Origin: Mycobacterium sp.
GTDB lineage: Bacteria > Actinomycetota > Actinomycetes > Mycobacteriales > Mycobacteriaceae
Length of the DNA: 64,000 nt
Assembly: GCA_025966225.1 (NCBI GenBank)
Contig: JAOPVI010000086.1
Span: 1-64,000 of the forward strand
Direction of reading: 5' to 3'
Numbering within the stretch: the first letter of the stretch is position 1; each line of letters starts with the position of its first letter. A program made the position numbers and the translations under genes. The notes under the pieces are model-generated. The model worked only from the letters and a program-made list of their open reading frames with translations, did not search any database and was not told the DNA's origin. Of this stretch, positions 27,569-36,780 are shown one piece after another.

Positions 27569-27609
27569 CCCGCGACGGAGCGGTTCCCACTCCGCGTGAT
27601 CCGAACTAT

Positions 27610-27645
27610 TGTGAAGTAGTCATATCTTGATATCCGTGTGAATCA
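27610..27645 (+). promoter_or_regulatory. AT-rich region with inverted repeat before the Cys-rich peptide
   Basis: ATATC-TT-GATAT at 27622-27633 is a perfect 5-bp inverted repeat in an otherwise GC-rich genome, 29 nt upstream of the peptide's ATG. TTGTGA at 27610-27615 could be a -35. An operator for a metal-responsive repressor is conceivable but unproven. Confidence 0.3.
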
Positions 27646-27661
27646 GCAGAGGTGAACTGCG

Positions 27662-27775
27662 ATGCTAGTTTTTGAGCTCAAAGTCAAAGCGGGTTCGGGT
27701 TGCAGCTGTCATTGCAATGCATGTGACGGAGGACATCACTGCGGAAATCCGCCGAACTGCAACATCAGGCGCTGA
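27662..27775 (+). CDS. 37-residue Cys/His-rich peptide, metallothionein-like
   Basis: A short frame from the ATG at 27662 (AGAGGTG ribosome-binding site at 27648-27654) to TGA at 27773. The product has a hydrophobic/basic N-terminus (MLVFELKVKAGSG), then six cysteines and three histidines in 20 residues, spaced C-x-C-x-C-x2-C-x5-C-x5-C: CSCHCNACDGGHHCG, then NPPNC. Such density of thiol and imidazole ligands is typical of small metal-binding proteins. It is not similar to M. tuberculosis MymT as I remember it. It sits alone between prpE and ppx (convergent). A Cys-rich regulatory leader is the main alternative, but no co-directional gene follows. Confidence 0.5.
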   Translation: MLVFELKVKAGSGCSCHCNACDGGHHCGNPPNCNIRR

Positions 27776-27807
27776 CTCCGCGGCGCCCGTCGCGAAACGG
27801 CACGGCT

Positions 27808-28776
27808 TCAGCCGATGGACAGCGCGATGCCGTCGAGGATGTCGTGCTCGCTGACGACCAGTTCGTCGATGCCGGCGCGGGTGCCGAGTTCCCGCATCAA
27901 TTCCTGAACGACGATGGCACCGCCGCCGATGACGTCGTCACGCCCTTCGTGCATCGGACCCAGCGCGGCCCGCTGCTGGCGCGTCATGGTGATCAGGTCT
28001 TCGCAGACCGTCGCCAACTCATTGAATCCGACCCGCGACAGATGGATCGCGTCCGCGTCGTACGTCGCCATCCGCTGGGCCAGGGCCGACAGTGTCGTCA
28101 TGGTGCCCGCCACCCCCACCCATGTCCTGGCCCCCTCTACGGGGACCACACGCCACGCCTCTGCCAGCGCGTCACGCACCACGGCCCGCGCCGCGGCGAC
28201 CTCGTCCGCCGTTGGCGGATCTGACTTCAGACAGCGCTCGGTGAGCCGCACGCACCCGATGTCAGCCGAATAGCTGGCCTGGACGTCGCGTTGGTCCGAT
28301 GTCGCCGGCGGGCCGGCTCCGCCGCCCAACACCACCTCGGTCGATCCCCCACCGAGATCGACGACGACGAAAGGTGCTGCAGAGTCGTCCAACTCGCCCA
28401 CGGCGCCACGGAACGACAACGCAGCTTCCTCGGTCCCGGTGATGACCTCGGCCACCGCGCCCGGCACCGCGACGCCGAGCACCTCGGCCGTCATGGCGAA
28501 GAACTCGTCGCGGTTGGCGGCGTCGCGCGTCGCCGACGTGGCGACCATCCGGACCGTTGGCACAGAATGCTCGCAGAGCAGCTCGGCGTAATCCGCGAGC
28601 GCAGCGTGGGTGCGCGCAAGGGCATCTGGTGCGAATCTTCCAGTGGCGTCGACACCTTCGCCGAGCCGGACGATGCGCATCTCGCGGTGGACGTCATGCA
28701 ACACGCCATCGTCCAGGTCGGCGATCAGCAATCGGATGGAGTTGGTTCCGCAGTCGATCGCGGCGACTCTACTCAC
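27808..28776 (-). CDS. ppx: Exopolyphosphatase / Ppx-GppA family phosphatase
   Basis: A 322-residue ASKHA-fold enzyme that removes phosphate from polyphosphate or (p)ppGpp-related substrates. The N-terminal phosphate loop AAIDCGTNSIRLLIADL and the second loop VVVDLGGGSTEVVLGG are intact, with TSATRDAANRDEF and GTEEAALSF between. The short form (about 320 residues, no C-terminal HD domain) corresponds to mycobacterial Ppx1 (Rv1026). The GTG at 28776 overlaps the end of the DUF501 gene by 8 nt, forming an ftsB-DUF501-ppx operon. Confidence 0.92.
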   Translation of the reverse strand: MSRVAAIDCGTNSIRLLIADLDDGVLHDVHREMRIVRLGEGVDATGRFAPDALARTHAALADYAELLCEHSVPTVRMVATSATRDAANRDEFFAMTAEVLGVAVPGAVAEVITGTEEAALSFRGAVGELDDSAAPFVVVDLGGGSTEVVLGGGAGPPATSDQRDVQASYSADIGCVRLTERCLKSDPPTADEVAAARAVVRDALAEAWRVVPVEGARTWVGVAGTMTTLSALAQRMATYDADAIHLSRVGFNELATVCEDLITMTRQQRAALGPMHEGRDDVIGGGAIVVQELMRELGTRAGIDELVVSEHDILDGIALSIG

Positions 28777-29269
28777 CGGGTGCCCACCGTCCTTTGTCGA
28801 GAATGCCTGCCATCGCGGGTTCGACGGCCAGTAACGCGAGGGCCTCGTCGCCAAAGGGATTGACGCCCTGGCCCTTTGCCAGTGAGTGTGCCATGACGAC
28901 GTGCAGGCACTTGACCCGATCCGGCATGCCACCTCCAGAGAACGTCGTTCCGAGCGATTCGACCGCATCGCGCTCGGCGAGATAGGCCTCGTGCGCACGC
29001 CGGTACGCGGCCGCGAGTTCCGGATCGTGCTGCAGCCGTTCGGTCATGTCGCGCATGAGGCCCGAAGACTCCAATCGGCTCGCGGCGGCGGTGAGCGCCG
29101 GATGGGTCAGGTAGTACAACGTCGGAAATGGGGTTCCGTCAGGCAATCTCGGCGCGGTCTTGACCACACCGGGTTCGCCGTTCGGGCAGCGGTACGCGAT
29201 CTCGAGGACGCCGCGCGGGTCACGGCCCAGCTGGCGGGCGACGGCGTCCAGGTCAGCCTGATCAACCAC
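28769..29269 (-). CDS. DUF501 domain protein
   Basis: A 166-residue conserved actinobacterial protein (Rv1025 counterpart). It starts at the GTG at 29269 giving VVDQADLDAVARQLGRDPRG, with the family blocks IAYRCPNGEPGVVKTAPRL, PTLYYLTHP and FSGGGMPDRVKCLHVVMAHSLA containing a conserved Cys-x-His. Function is unknown. It overlaps ftsB by 8 nt upstream and ppx by 8 nt downstream, so all three are probably translated from one message. Confidence 0.9.
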   Translation of the reverse strand: MVDQADLDAVARQLGRDPRGVLEIAYRCPNGEPGVVKTAPRLPDGTPFPTLYYLTHPALTAAASRLESSGLMRDMTERLQHDPELAAAYRRAHEAYLAERDAVESLGTTFSGGGMPDRVKCLHVVMAHSLAKGQGVNPFGDEALALLAVEPAMAGILDKGRWAPGE

Positions 29270-29963
29270 CGGGCGCGGGACCGGGTGGAACAACCGGCGG
29301 AACAACTGGACCAGGACCCGGCATTGGCGAAACCCCATGCGGCGCATCGGCAATGGTGTGCCACAGCGACGTGTACCACGGCTGGCCACTGGGTATGGGC
29401 GCCACGGCTTGGCCGGGCACCGCCTCGGGTCCCGCGGCGCTGGGCGGCAGCTGCACCTGATAGGGGATCTCACCGGGCATGACGAAACCAAGTCGTTCCC
29501 GCGCCTGCGCAGCGATGAACACCGGGTCGCCAAGCTTGACCTTCTGCTCTTCGAGATCGGCGATCTGAGCGCGCAACTGAGTTTCCGCAGCATCCAACTG
29601 CTGCATCTCGGTGCGCTGGGCGAAGTAGGTGCGCACCGGCCCCGCGATGGTCAACGTCAACACACAGACGACGGCCGCGAGAATCGCCGCGCGCCGTGCC
29701 GCAGAGCCGAGCCGCTGTTCGGACTGATGCTCGGCGGCCTCGGCGATGGCCTTCTTGATCGGTCCGATGACCCCGGCGTCACCGGTGTCGTCCGTCTCGA
29801 TGGGTTCCTCGACCTCGGGAAGCACATCGGGGACGGGGGCCTTGCGCGGCTCGGTGACGCGATCTCGTCGCACCGGAGTGGCGCCGCGCGGACGACCGCC
29901 ACCCTTACCCGGCCGCGACGCTGGGGTGCGTCGCTTCGGGTCGGGCCGCTTCGCGTCGGGCAT
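29262..29963 (-). CDS. Septum formation initiator FtsB/DivIC-like protein
   Basis: A 233-residue bitopic protein (Rv1024 counterpart). A long basic then acidic cytoplasmic N-terminus (about residues 1-95) is followed by one transmembrane helix (AAILAAVVCVLTLTIAGPV, about 90-110), a coiled coil (MQQLDAAETQLRAQIADLEEQ) and the DivIC signature FIAAQARERLGFVMPGEIPY. The tail is Pro/Gly-rich. It would act in the FtsQLB divisome subcomplex. It is followed by DUF501 with an 8-nt overlap and preceded by eno. Confidence 0.9.
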   Translation of the reverse strand: MPDAKRPDPKRRTPASRPGKGGGRPRGATPVRRDRVTEPRKAPVPDVLPEVEEPIETDDTGDAGVIGPIKKAIAEAAEHQSEQRLGSAARRAAILAAVVCVLTLTIAGPVRTYFAQRTEMQQLDAAETQLRAQIADLEEQKVKLGDPVFIAAQARERLGFVMPGEIPYQVQLPPSAAGPEAVPGQAVAPIPSGQPWYTSLWHTIADAPHGVSPMPGPGPVVPPVVPPGPAPGG

Positions 29964-29991
29964 GGAACTACGGTACTTCGCCGGGGGTGGC

Positions 29992-31281
<1,290 letters not shown>

Positions 31282-31345
31282 CTAAGGGTGTGCTTTTCCG
31301 GTCGGTGCACAGCCTAGATGGTGGCGGCCCGGAGTTCGCGGCGCG

Positions 31346-32110
31346 TCAGAGCGGGTGGCCCTTGGCGTAGGCCGTCGCCCAGTCGCGCACGGTCCGGGCG
31401 TATTGATCGGAGAGGTTGTAGGCGCGCAGCGCGTCCATCCATCCGCGCGGCGTATTGAGGTGCTTGCCCCGCCAGCACAGGTATCCGGCGGCCGACAACG
31501 CCGCATCGTCGATGTTGTCGGGGCTCACCACACCGTCGTTGTTGGCGTCCACGCCGTAGAGCCGCCAGGTCTCGGGGATGAACTGCATCGGCCCCATGGC
31601 CCGGTCGATGGTCGGATCGCCGTCGAGTTTGCCGCCGTCGGTGTCGGGGATCGTCATGTTGCCCATCGATCCGTCGAGTCGGACTCCACGAATGGGCGGC
31701 CGGACGTCGCCGTTGGGCGCGATGACCGCGCCTCGGTAGGTGCCGTGGTGGCTCTCGACCATCCCGATGCCTGCCAGCGTGGTCCAGGTGAGATGACAGT
31801 TCGGGTTCTCCACCTCCGCAACCCGGGCCGCGTAGGCGTACGCCTCCAGCGCCGTCACCGGGATGCCTAGCGCGGGAGCCCGTTCGGCAGCCCACGCGTG
31901 AAGTTGGTCGGCGGGTCTGCCCTTGGCGTGGGTGTCGACCTTCGGCACGGGGTCACCAGCGGGCGGCGGCACGCCCTCCGGGATGGGGATGCCCGCCTGA
32001 AAGGAACAAGAGGAGGCCATGAGCAGCGCCGTTGCGATGCACACCGCGACGGCCCGCAGCCAACGCACACGCAACACCTGACTCCCTCGGCCCACTCCGA
32101 ACCTTGCCAT
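31346..32110 (-). CDS. lpqU: Lytic transglycosylase-like lipoprotein LpqU
   Basis: A 254-residue probable lipoprotein. The ATG at 32110 gives an Arg-containing N-region, a hydrophobic core (AVAVCIATALLMA) and a lipobox-like MASSC with C35. The mature part is an SLT-like domain: LAGIGMVESHHGTYRG includes the catalytic Glu, followed by MGPMQFIPETW and LSAAGYLCWRG. It would cleave peptidoglycan in the cell envelope. It is divergent from efeU and lies upstream of eno, as Rv1022 does in M. tuberculosis. Confidence 0.88.
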   Translation of the reverse strand: MARFGVGRGSQVLRVRWLRAVAVCIATALLMASSCSFQAGIPIPEGVPPPAGDPVPKVDTHAKGRPADQLHAWAAERAPALGIPVTALEAYAYAARVAEVENPNCHLTWTTLAGIGMVESHHGTYRGAVIAPNGDVRPPIRGVRLDGSMGNMTIPDTDGGKLDGDPTIDRAMGPMQFIPETWRLYGVDANNDGVVSPDNIDDAALSAAGYLCWRGKHLNTPRGWMDALRAYNLSDQYARTVRDWATAYAKGHPL

Positions 32111-32178
32111 CGTGCCATGCGCCAGGAACGGCCCGGCCAACCTGTCGCGGAGCTGTATGGTTCCCGTACCTACGCTGC

Positions 32179-32218
32179 TAAGGTCAGCCATACCTTGCAT
32201 TGGTTAGGCAAAGCTTGG
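32179..32218 (+). promoter_or_regulatory. Two IdeR-like iron boxes upstream of efeUOB
   Basis: TAAGGTCAGCCATACCTTG at 32179-32197 agrees at 15 of 19 positions with the IdeR/DtxR-type TAAGGTTAGCCTAACCTTA, with perfect AAGGT/ACCTT half-sites. A second weaker copy lies at 32200-32218 (GGTTAGGC core). They sit 39-57 nt before the efeU start. Iron repression of ferrous/ferric uptake by IdeR is expected from known mycobacterial biology. Confidence 0.6.
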
Positions 32219-32235
32219 TTAGAAAGGATGCGTCC

Positions 32236-33192
32236 ATGGTCATCGTCGGGGACATGTCGATGTCGCTGCTCGCCGCCGGACCCAGCGTTTCGTCGCAGGC
32301 GTTCGGTAGCGCCTTGATCGGCCTGCGCGAGGGTCTGGAAACCGCCATCGTCGTGACGATCCTGGTCGCGTTCCTGGTCAAGTCCGACCGACGCGACGCG
32401 CTCAAGTGGGTGTGGATCGGCGTCGCGGCCGCCATCGCAATGACCGTAGGCGTGTTCCTCGTCATCCAATACGGCGAGAACACCATCTCGGGCCTGGCCG
32501 CCGAGGCCATCGCAGGCGTTGCGTCACTGATCGCCGTCGCGATCGTGACGACGATGGTGCTCTGGATGAAGAAGGCCGCCGCCACCATCTCCGGCGACCT
32601 GCGCGGGGACATGGCGCGCGCTTTGGACACCGGCAGGCTCGCCGTCATGACGCTGGCGTTCTTGGCCGTGGGCCGCGAAGGCGTCGAGACCGCGCTCTTC
32701 ATGGTCGGCTTCGCCGAGGCCAAGACCGCCTGGCCCCTGGTCGGGCTCGTCGTCGGCGTGCTCGTCGCGGTGGCGATCGCCTTCGGCATGTACGCGGGTG
32801 CGGTACGGATCAACCTCGCGAAGTTCTTCTCCTACACCGGCGCGTTCCTGGTCGTGGTGGCGGCGGGCATCCTGGCGTACGGCATCCACGCGTTGCAGAC
32901 CGTCGGCTGGCTGCCCGGACTCGCCAACACGGCCTTCGACATCAGCTCCTGGTTCGACTGGTCGTCCTGGTATGGCGAGATCATCCAGGGCGTCTTCAAC
33001 GTCCAACCCGATCCGACCTGGCTTCAGCTTGGGGCGTGGCTCGCCTACCTGGTGATCGTGTTGACCGTCTTTCTGCGCCCCACGAAGCCCGCGAAACGCA
33101 ACGACGACCCGGCCCCCGACTCGACTCCATCAACCTCCGATCCGATCCCCGAACCGGAGCACGCATCTACATCCGAAAGGTCGACTACGTGA
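32236..33192 (+). CDS. efeU: Iron permease EfeU (FTR1 family)
   Basis: A 318-residue membrane protein with about seven helices and the two R-E-x-x-E iron motifs of FTR1/EfeU: GLREGLETAI (about residues 31-40) and VGREGVETALF (about 150-160). The hydrophilic C-terminal tail is Pro/Asp/Ser-rich. The ATG at 32236 is preceded by AGAAAGGA. It overlaps efeO by 4 nt (GTGA). Part of the EfeUOB elemental iron uptake system. Confidence 0.93.
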   Translation: MVIVGDMSMSLLAAGPSVSSQAFGSALIGLREGLETAIVVTILVAFLVKSDRRDALKWVWIGVAAAIAMTVGVFLVIQYGENTISGLAAEAIAGVASLIAVAIVTTMVLWMKKAAATISGDLRGDMARALDTGRLAVMTLAFLAVGREGVETALFMVGFAEAKTAWPLVGLVVGVLVAVAIAFGMYAGAVRINLAKFFSYTGAFLVVVAAGILAYGIHALQTVGWLPGLANTAFDISSWFDWSSWYGEIIQGVFNVQPDPTWLQLGAWLAYLVIVLTVFLRPTKPAKRNDDPAPDSTPSTSDPIPEPEHASTSERSTT

Positions 33193-34364
33193 ACAACTCT
33201 GCTTTGACGGCCAAGGCCGGCGCCGCCGCGGTGGCCGCCCTGCTGGCAGGCTTTTCGCTGACCAGCTGTACCGCCAAGACGCCGGAGCCCACGACGAGCA
33301 CCGACGGCAAGGCTGCGCCAGCCGCGTTCACCGTCACCGCATCGGACACCGGCTGCGAGTTGTCCGCCACCGAAGCCGGCACGGGCGCAACCACTTTCAA
33401 CATCACTAACAACGGCACCAAGGTCACCGAGTTCTACGTCTACGGCGAGGGCGAACGGGTGATGGGTGAGGTCGAGAACATCTCCCCCGGGCTGTCGCGC
33501 AAGCTCGTCGTCCAACTCGGCGAGCCGGGCAAGTACCAAACCGCCTGCAAGCCGGGCATGATCGGCGACGGCATTCGCGGCGACTTCAACGTCACGGGCG
33601 AGACGCTGCAGATCGACACCGAGGGCAAGTTCAAGGACGCCGCCGACAGCTACAAGCGGTACGTGAACAGCCAGGTCGAGGCGTTGGTGGCGGCCACACA
33701 GGTCTTCGTCGACGCCGTCAAGAAGGGCGACGTCAACGCAGCCAAGGCGCAGTTCCCCGTCGCACGTACCTACTACGAGCGCATCGAGCCCGTGGCGGAG
33801 TCGTTCCCCGACGACCTCGACCCGCGCATCGACCTTCGCGAGGCCGACCTGGAGCCCGGCCAGAGGTGGACCGGCTTCCACGCGTTGGAGAAGCAGCTGT
33901 GGGCCACCGGGTTGCAGCCCGACGCCAACGCGCTCGCCGACCAGCTGATGAAGGACGTCAACGAGCTCGCGGCGGGAGTGAAGGCCGCGAACTGGACCAT
34001 CGACTCCACCCGGATCGCCGGTGGCGCACAGGGCCTGCTCGATGAAGTCTCGGCCCGCAAGATCAGTGGTGAGGAAGACATCTTCAGCCACACCGACCTC
34101 TGGGACTTCCAGGCCAACGTCGACGGCTCGCAGACCGCGGTCGCATCGGTGCGGCCGATCCTCGACGAGCGCCACGCCGACCTCGGCAAGCGCGTGGAAA
34201 CGCAGTTCGCTGCCGTCGACGCGCTGTTGGCCAAGTACCGTCAGGGCGACGGATTCGTGTTGTACGACAAGGTGTCCGAGCCTCAGCGCCAAGAGCTTTC
34301 GCGCGCGATCGATGCCTTGTCAAAGGAGGTCAGCCAGGTGCAGGGTGTCATCGCTCCCCAGTAA
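33189..34364 (+). CDS. efeO: Iron uptake lipoprotein EfeO (cupredoxin + M75 peptidase-like)
   Basis: A 391-residue exported protein. The GTG at 33189 gives a lipoprotein signal with lipobox LTSC (C27). The N-terminal cupredoxin-like domain (about 45-135) is followed by an imelysin/EfeO M75 domain with GRTYYERIEPVAE-type and RWTGFHALEKQLWATG blocks; the latter carries the HxxE iron motif (HALE). It would deliver iron to EfeU. Its 3' end overlaps the efeB start by 20 nt. Confidence 0.92.
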   Translation: MNNSALTAKAGAAAVAALLAGFSLTSCTAKTPEPTTSTDGKAAPAAFTVTASDTGCELSATEAGTGATTFNITNNGTKVTEFYVYGEGERVMGEVENISPGLSRKLVVQLGEPGKYQTACKPGMIGDGIRGDFNVTGETLQIDTEGKFKDAADSYKRYVNSQVEALVAATQVFVDAVKKGDVNAAKAQFPVARTYYERIEPVAESFPDDLDPRIDLREADLEPGQRWTGFHALEKQLWATGLQPDANALADQLMKDVNELAAGVKAANWTIDSTRIAGGAQGLLDEVSARKISGEEDIFSHTDLWDFQANVDGSQTAVASVRPILDERHADLGKRVETQFAAVDALLAKYRQGDGFVLYDKVSEPQRQELSRAIDALSKEVSQVQGVIAPQ

Positions 34365-35655
34365 TCCAGAGCCCGCAGCCGATCAGCAACGCACGGGTTT
34401 CACCCGCCGCAAGCTGATCGGCGCGGCAGGAGTCGGCGCCGCCGTCGTCGGGGCCGCCAGCGCAGGCGCGCTGGCGGGCCGTGCGGCGGCGGTTCAGCCG
34501 TCGTCGGGCCAGCTCGAGGGTCCCGTGCCGTTCCGCGGCGAGCGGCAGGCCGGGATCATCACCGAGGCCCAGGACCGCATGCACTTCTGCACGTTCGACG
34601 TCACCACGGAGTCGAAGACGGATTTGATTGCGATGCTGCAGGAGTGGACGCTCATGGCCGAGCGGATGACTCGCGGCGAAGAGGCGTTCACGGACGGCGC
34701 CGTCGGACTCAACCCGTACGCACCCCCGTCGGACACCGGCGAGGCGCTTGGACTGCCCCCGTCGCAACTCACCCTGACCATCGGCTTCGGCCCGTCGTTC
34801 TTCGTCAAGGACGGCAAGGACAGGTTCGGTATCGCCGCGCAGAAACCCGCGTTGTTGGCGGACCTGCCCAAGTTCCCCAACGAAACCATGGATGCGGCCC
34901 GCAGCGGCGGCGACATCGTCGTGCAGGCGTGCGCCAACGACCCTCAGGTCGCCGTCCACGCCATCCGCAACCTGGCCCGGGTGGCGTTCGGCGTGGCCGC
35001 CGTCAAGTACTCCCAACTGGGCTTCGGGCGCACGTCCTCGACCACTCGCGACCAGGCCACCCCGCGAAATCTGTTCGGGTTCAAGGACGGCACCAACAAC
35101 CTCAAGGCCGACGAGACCGACAAACTGAACAGTCAGGTTTGGGTTGCCGACGGGGACGGGCCAGGCTGGCTAACGGGCGGCGCGTACATGATCACCCGGC
35201 GGATCCGGATGCGGATCGAGAGCTGGGATCGCACAACGCTTCTCGAGCAGGAGCGGGTGATCGGGCGACAGAAGGGCAGCGGTGCTCCAAACGGCCTGAC
35301 ACAAGAGTTCCAGGAACTGAACTTCGACATCGTCGACGACGAGAAGACCCCGTTGATCGACACGGACGCCCACGTCCGACTGGCCTCGCCGCAACATCTC
35401 GGCGGTATCGAGATACTCCGTCGCGGATACAACTTCACCGACGGCACAGATGGTTTCGGCCACCTCGACGCAGGGCTCTTCTTCATCGCGTTCGTCCGCA
35501 ATCCGGCGAAACAGTTCATTCCGATGCAGATGGAACTGTCTCGCCGCGACGCGCTCAACGAGTACATCACCCACACCGGCACGGGCATCTTCGCGTGCCC
35601 GCCAGGATTGGGCGATGGTTCCTCGACCTACTGGGGTTCGACGCTCTTCGCCTGA
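34345..35655 (+). CDS. efeB: Tat-exported Dyp-type heme peroxidase EfeB
   Basis: A 436-residue peroxidase. The GTG at 34345 is followed by a twin-arginine signal (FTRRKLIGAAGVG, R21-R22) and hydrophobic core, so the folded heme protein is exported by Tat. The Dyp motif GFKDGTNN carries the catalytic Asp, and the proximal His region and FIAFVRNPAKQFIPMQ near the C-terminus are typical. It completes efeUOB. Its end overlaps the convergent mazG by 28 nt. The ribosome-binding site (AGGAGGT at 34324-34330) is unusually far upstream (14 nt). Confidence 0.92.
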   Translation: MSSLPSNPEPAADQQRTGFTRRKLIGAAGVGAAVVGAASAGALAGRAAAVQPSSGQLEGPVPFRGERQAGIITEAQDRMHFCTFDVTTESKTDLIAMLQEWTLMAERMTRGEEAFTDGAVGLNPYAPPSDTGEALGLPPSQLTLTIGFGPSFFVKDGKDRFGIAAQKPALLADLPKFPNETMDAARSGGDIVVQACANDPQVAVHAIRNLARVAFGVAAVKYSQLGFGRTSSTTRDQATPRNLFGFKDGTNNLKADETDKLNSQVWVADGDGPGWLTGGAYMITRRIRMRIESWDRTTLLEQERVIGRQKGSGAPNGLTQEFQELNFDIVDDEKTPLIDTDAHVRLASPQHLGGIEILRRGYNFTDGTDGFGHLDAGLFFIAFVRNPAKQFIPMQMELSRRDALNEYITHTGTGIFACPPGLGDGSSTYWGSTLFA

Positions 35656-36761
35656 GCCACGGCGTCTTCCTCGGCAGCTTCGTCCGTCACTTCGTCGGGT
35701 ACCTCGGCCTCGTCGACGGCGTCTTCGTCGGCCTCCGACTCGAGTTCGAGTTCGGGTTCGAGTTGGGGTTCGGGTTCGAGTTCGAGTTCGAGTTGGGGCT
35801 CGGGTTCGGGCTCGGCAGGCGATTCGGCCACCAGCGTCGGCCAGTGCGCCCGCCACTCCTCTTCGGAGACCGTTCCGAGTTGCGAGATGTCGAGTACCTC
35901 CGGCATGTCCTCACCCCGCCGACTGGCGGCGATCGAGTACTCGACCTTGCGGACCGTGTCCATGAATTCCAGGGTCACCGAACGCAGCGCATTCTCGGCG
36001 TCGCCGCCAACCCCCACCTCGATGGACACCATTTCGTCCGGAACGAGGTCTGCCGGTACGCCCGCGGCGACGACCCGTTCGTAGACCTTCTGCGTCAGGG
36101 CAAGGGCGGGCTGGCCCGTCGGCACGTCATCCATCGACGAACTACGCGGCTTCTCCTGCGCCTTGCGTTCCTCCCACTGCGCGAGCTGCTGTTCGAGCGA
36201 AATCGGCTCTCCGGCAAGGACGCCGGGCACGCGGTGGACGAGTTTGCGCACCAATGAGTCGGCCACGTCGTCGATGTTGAACGGCAGCAGCGTGGAGTCC
36301 TCGGCGATGCGGGAGTGAAACAGCACCTGCAGCAGTACGTCGCCGAGCTCCTCGCGCAATTGCTGGGCATCACCTCCACGCACTGCGTCGAAGAGCTCGT
36401 AGGTCTCCTCGAGCAGATAGCGACGCAGCGAATCGTGGGTCTGTTCGCTCTCCCACGGGCCGCTGGTGCGGAGCTTGTCCATCAGGGCCACCGCGTCGAT
36501 CAACCGATCCCCAGGCTGCGGGCCCGGAGCCGTGATCAGCGCCTCCCCCGCGGCCAGGCGCGCGGTGACCTGCGGATGGTCGGGATCGGACGACAGCAGC
36601 ACCGGGGCGTCCTCGCCGTCGTGGGACGGTCGGGCCGCAGGCAAGGACCACGGCACGCGGACGGGCATCTCCTCGGTGTACTGAACGTCGCCAGCCAGCA
36701 ACCCGATGGCCTCGACTGGGACCAGCGATGGGCGGCGCGGATCGACCAGGACGACCGTCAC
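35628..36761 (-). CDS. mazG: Nucleoside triphosphate pyrophosphohydrolase MazG with acidic repeat tail
   Basis: A 377-residue housecleaning NTP pyrophosphohydrolase. The GTG at 36761 gives VTVVLVDPRRPSLVPVEAIG, matching the known mycobacterial MazG N-terminus and avoiding overlap with mfd. The catalytic EExxE...ExxD motifs are seen in LLEETYELFDAV and LREELGDVLLQVLFH. M. tuberculosis MazG is about 325 residues. The extra C-terminus is low-complexity and acidic (EPEPEPQLELELEPEPQLEP) and encoded by a short tandem repeat. Its last codons overlap efeB on the other strand. Confidence 0.92.
   Translation of the reverse strand: MTVVLVDPRRPSLVPVEAIGLLAGDVQYTEEMPVRVPWSLPAARPSHDGEDAPVLLSSDPDHPQVTARLAAGEALITAPGPQPGDRLIDAVALMDKLRTSGPWESEQTHDSLRRYLLEETYELFDAVRGGDAQQLREELGDVLLQVLFHSRIAEDSTLLPFNIDDVADSLVRKLVHRVPGVLAGEPISLEQQLAQWEERKAQEKPRSSSMDDVPTGQPALALTQKVYERVVAAGVPADLVPDEMVSIEVGVGGDAENALRSVTLEFMDTVRKVEYSIAASRRGEDMPEVLDISQLGTVSEEEWRAHWPTLVAESPAEPEPEPQLELELEPEPQLEPELELESEADEDAVDEAEVPDEVTDEAAEEDAVAQAKSVEPQ
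35738..35815. repeat. Low-complexity tandem repeat in the 3' part of mazG
   Basis: Imperfect hexamer-based repeat (GAGTTC/GGGTTC/GAGTTG units on the plus strand) containing a duplicated block of about 30-36 nt. On the minus strand it encodes the repeated EPEPQLEL-type acidic segment of MazG. Such tracts are prone to slippage and length variation. Confidence 0.7.
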
Positions 36762-36780
36762 CGGCCTTGCCGCCGCTCGT

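Noticed and set aside
27569..27600. Possible terminator after prpE (CGGAG...CTCCG)
   Set aside because: Only a 5-bp stem with a 9-nt loop and no U-tract; too weak to list.
35738..35815. CRISPR-like or regulatory repeat
   Set aside because: Short hexamer periodicity without spacers, in frame within mazG; it is a coding low-complexity tract.
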